Positions 4,797 to 5,217 of a stretch of DNA of 5,217 nucleotides are shown piece by piece. The notes beneath the pieces were generated by a model that saw nothing but the letters and a program-made list of their open reading frames with translations, was not told the origin of the DNA and did no database searches. Each line of letters begins with the position of its first letter. Within the stretch, counting starts at the first letter, position 1. Origin of the DNA: an uncultured Desulfobacterales bacterium. Its GTDB lineage: Bacteria > Desulfobacterota > Desulfobacteria > Desulfobacterales > UBA11574. A program made the translations under genes and the position numbers. The stretch spans positions 1 through 5,217 of the forward strand of contig CALANC010000273.1 in assembly GCA_937925895.1 (NCBI GenBank). Reading direction: 5' to 3'.

Positions 4797-4953
4797 CCGT
4801 TGAAAAATGTTCAATTTCGCTCAAGTTCAAGGAAGGCGAAAATTTTTACCACAGGAATACATGGAGTATTTTGAGGATAGCGCATAAGCGCCACTTCGTA
4901 CAAAATTTGAGCCTGACAAAGAAATTGGGCGAAAGATGGCGTTTTGCAAAGGT
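4797..4953 (+). repeat. Structured intergenic repeat with nested inverted repeats
   Basis: This non-coding stretch folds on paper into a long imperfect hairpin. CAATTTC-GCTCAA (4812-4824) pairs with TTGAGC (4907-4912) and GAAATTG (4921-4927), with an 8-base bulge on the right. Inside are smaller hairpins: AATAC-ATGGA-GTATT (4856-4870) and GCGC-ATAA-GCGC (4880-4891). From memory it resembles a dispersed intergenic repeat of Desulfobacterales genomes (the GCTCAAGTTCAAGG and GGAATACAT stretches), but I cannot search for copies here. It could be a MITE-like element or an mRNA-stabilising hairpin. The edges are approximate. Confidence 0.5.
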
Positions 4954-4972
4954 TTAGATTAGAGAGGGGAAT

Positions 4973-5068
4973 ATGTTCAACAGAATTATAGATGGGATAT
5001 TAGATTGCATTTTTATGGTGATGATTTTAATCATGTCCATCTTGGGGACATTGATTGTCGGGACGTAA
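4973..5068 (+). CDS. 31-residue single-span membrane peptide, unknown function
   Basis: An ATG at 4973, preceded by GAGGGG (4964-4969) at a short but usable distance, opens 31 codons ending in TAA at 5066-5068. The peptide starts MFNRIIDGILDC and continues as one hydrophobic stretch (about 13-30, FMVMILIMSILGTLIVG), consistent with a single transmembrane helix. Such small membrane peptides occur as regulators of membrane complexes and as type I toxins, and neither is shown here. It lies directly after the structured repeat and before the partial four-helix-bundle gene. The good start and coherent hydrophobicity support it, but the size leaves real doubt. Confidence 0.4.
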   Translation: MFNRIIDGILDCIFMVMILIMSILGTLIVGT

Positions 5069-5148
5069 ATCATAGCACTTTCATCATTATACAATGAGAA
5101 GATATCCATAAATTTTTTTATTTGGATTATCCTCAAATGAGTTGGAAT

Positions 5149-5182
5149 GATTCAAAAAGGATTCAAGGGGCCAAGGATTCAA
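5149..5182 (+). repeat. Short GATTCAA repeats before the partial gene
   Basis: GATTCAA occurs at 5149-5155, 5160-5166 and 5176-5182. The last two sit within exact copies of AAGGATTCAA (5157-5166 and 5173-5182), 16 bp apart. From memory, similar GGATTCAAGG-type repeats precede four-helix-bundle protein genes in related genomes. Confidence 0.45.
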
Positions 5183-5187
5183 GTGAA

Positions 5188-5217
5188 ATGCTCCAGAATT
5201 ACAGAGATCTGACTGTA
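5188..5217 (+). CDS. Start of a probable four-helix-bundle (23S rRNA IVS) protein, cut by window end
   Basis: Only the first ten codons are visible: MLQNYRDLTV. The NYRDLTV stretch matches the usual start of the S23/four-helix-bundle family (commonly RDLxVWQKA), small proteins of about 120 residues first noticed in 23S rRNA intervening sequences. Their function is unclear. An in-frame ATG at 5137 (MSWNDSKRIQG...) would add 17 residues across the GATTCAA repeats. The start at 5188 is preferred because the family motif then falls in its normal place near the N-terminus. The upstream AAGG (5173-5176) is a weak, distant ribosome binding site. No ribosomal RNA is seen in the window, so the gene is free-standing here. 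Confidence 0.5.
   Translation, partial: MLQNYRDLTV

Noticed and set aside
4954..5136. 60-codon minus-strand ORF at the right end
   Set aside because: It overlaps the plus-strand membrane peptide, which has a better ribosome binding site; its Ile/Met/Lys-rich composition is what AT-rich antisense DNA gives.
5149..5182. GATTCAA repeats as a CRISPR fragment
   Set aside because: Units are 7-10 bases with unequal 4-9 base gaps, far from CRISPR repeat and spacer sizes, and no cas gene is present.

Overview
The window is an AT-rich bacterial chromosomal segment with regulatory and stress-type genes, several very small ORFs, and a structured intergenic repeat. The gene set, the repeat at about 4797-4953 and the start of a four-helix-bundle (23S rRNA intervening-sequence) protein at the right edge resemble, from memory, sulfate-reducing Desulfobacterota (Desulfobacterales-like). 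No rRNA or marker gene confirms this, so the taxonomy is an inference.

Left block, plus strand: the window opens in the probable last 34 codons of an unidentified gene (2-106). An intergenic gap with a weak promoter candidate and a direct repeat follows. Then comes a 431-residue GAF plus PP2C/SpoIIE-type phosphatase (253-1548), a cytoplasmic sensor-phosphatase of the RsbU kind. A 290-bp gap holds a strong sigma70-like promoter with a 19-bp near-perfect palindrome between its -35 and -10 boxes, and a possible 30-codon antisense ORF. That promoter faces a two-gene unit: a UspA-like protein with a degenerate nucleotide-binding loop (1839-2303) and a stand-alone GAF-domain protein (2327-2893).

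Middle block, minus strand: an HU/IHF-family DNA-bending protein (3391-3666) is followed after 23 bp by a small predicted exported protein (2996-3367). Both probably come from one clear TTGACA-N17-TATTAT promoter. This unit converges on the GAF gene and diverges from the next gene.

Right block, plus strand: a CI/LexA-like repressor (3843-4496) has an N-terminal phage-CI-type helix-turn-helix and a C-terminal S24 autoprotease with an intact Ser/Lys dyad and an Ala-Gly cleavage site. A palindrome in its leader is a candidate autoregulatory operator. After it come a 56-residue acidic/aromatic ORF, a nested inverted-repeat intergenic element, a 31-residue single-span membrane peptide ORF, and the first codons of a probable four-helix-bundle protein cut by the window end.

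The left block reads as sensing (GAF) coupled to phosphatase or stress output. The right half reads as DNA binding and damage-type control. No CRISPR array, tRNA, rRNA or complete mobile element is visible. No clear new multi-gene system stands out; the most useful leads are the promoter-embedded palindrome, the degenerate UspA-GAF pair, the co-transcribed HU and exported protein, and the unannotated small ORFs.
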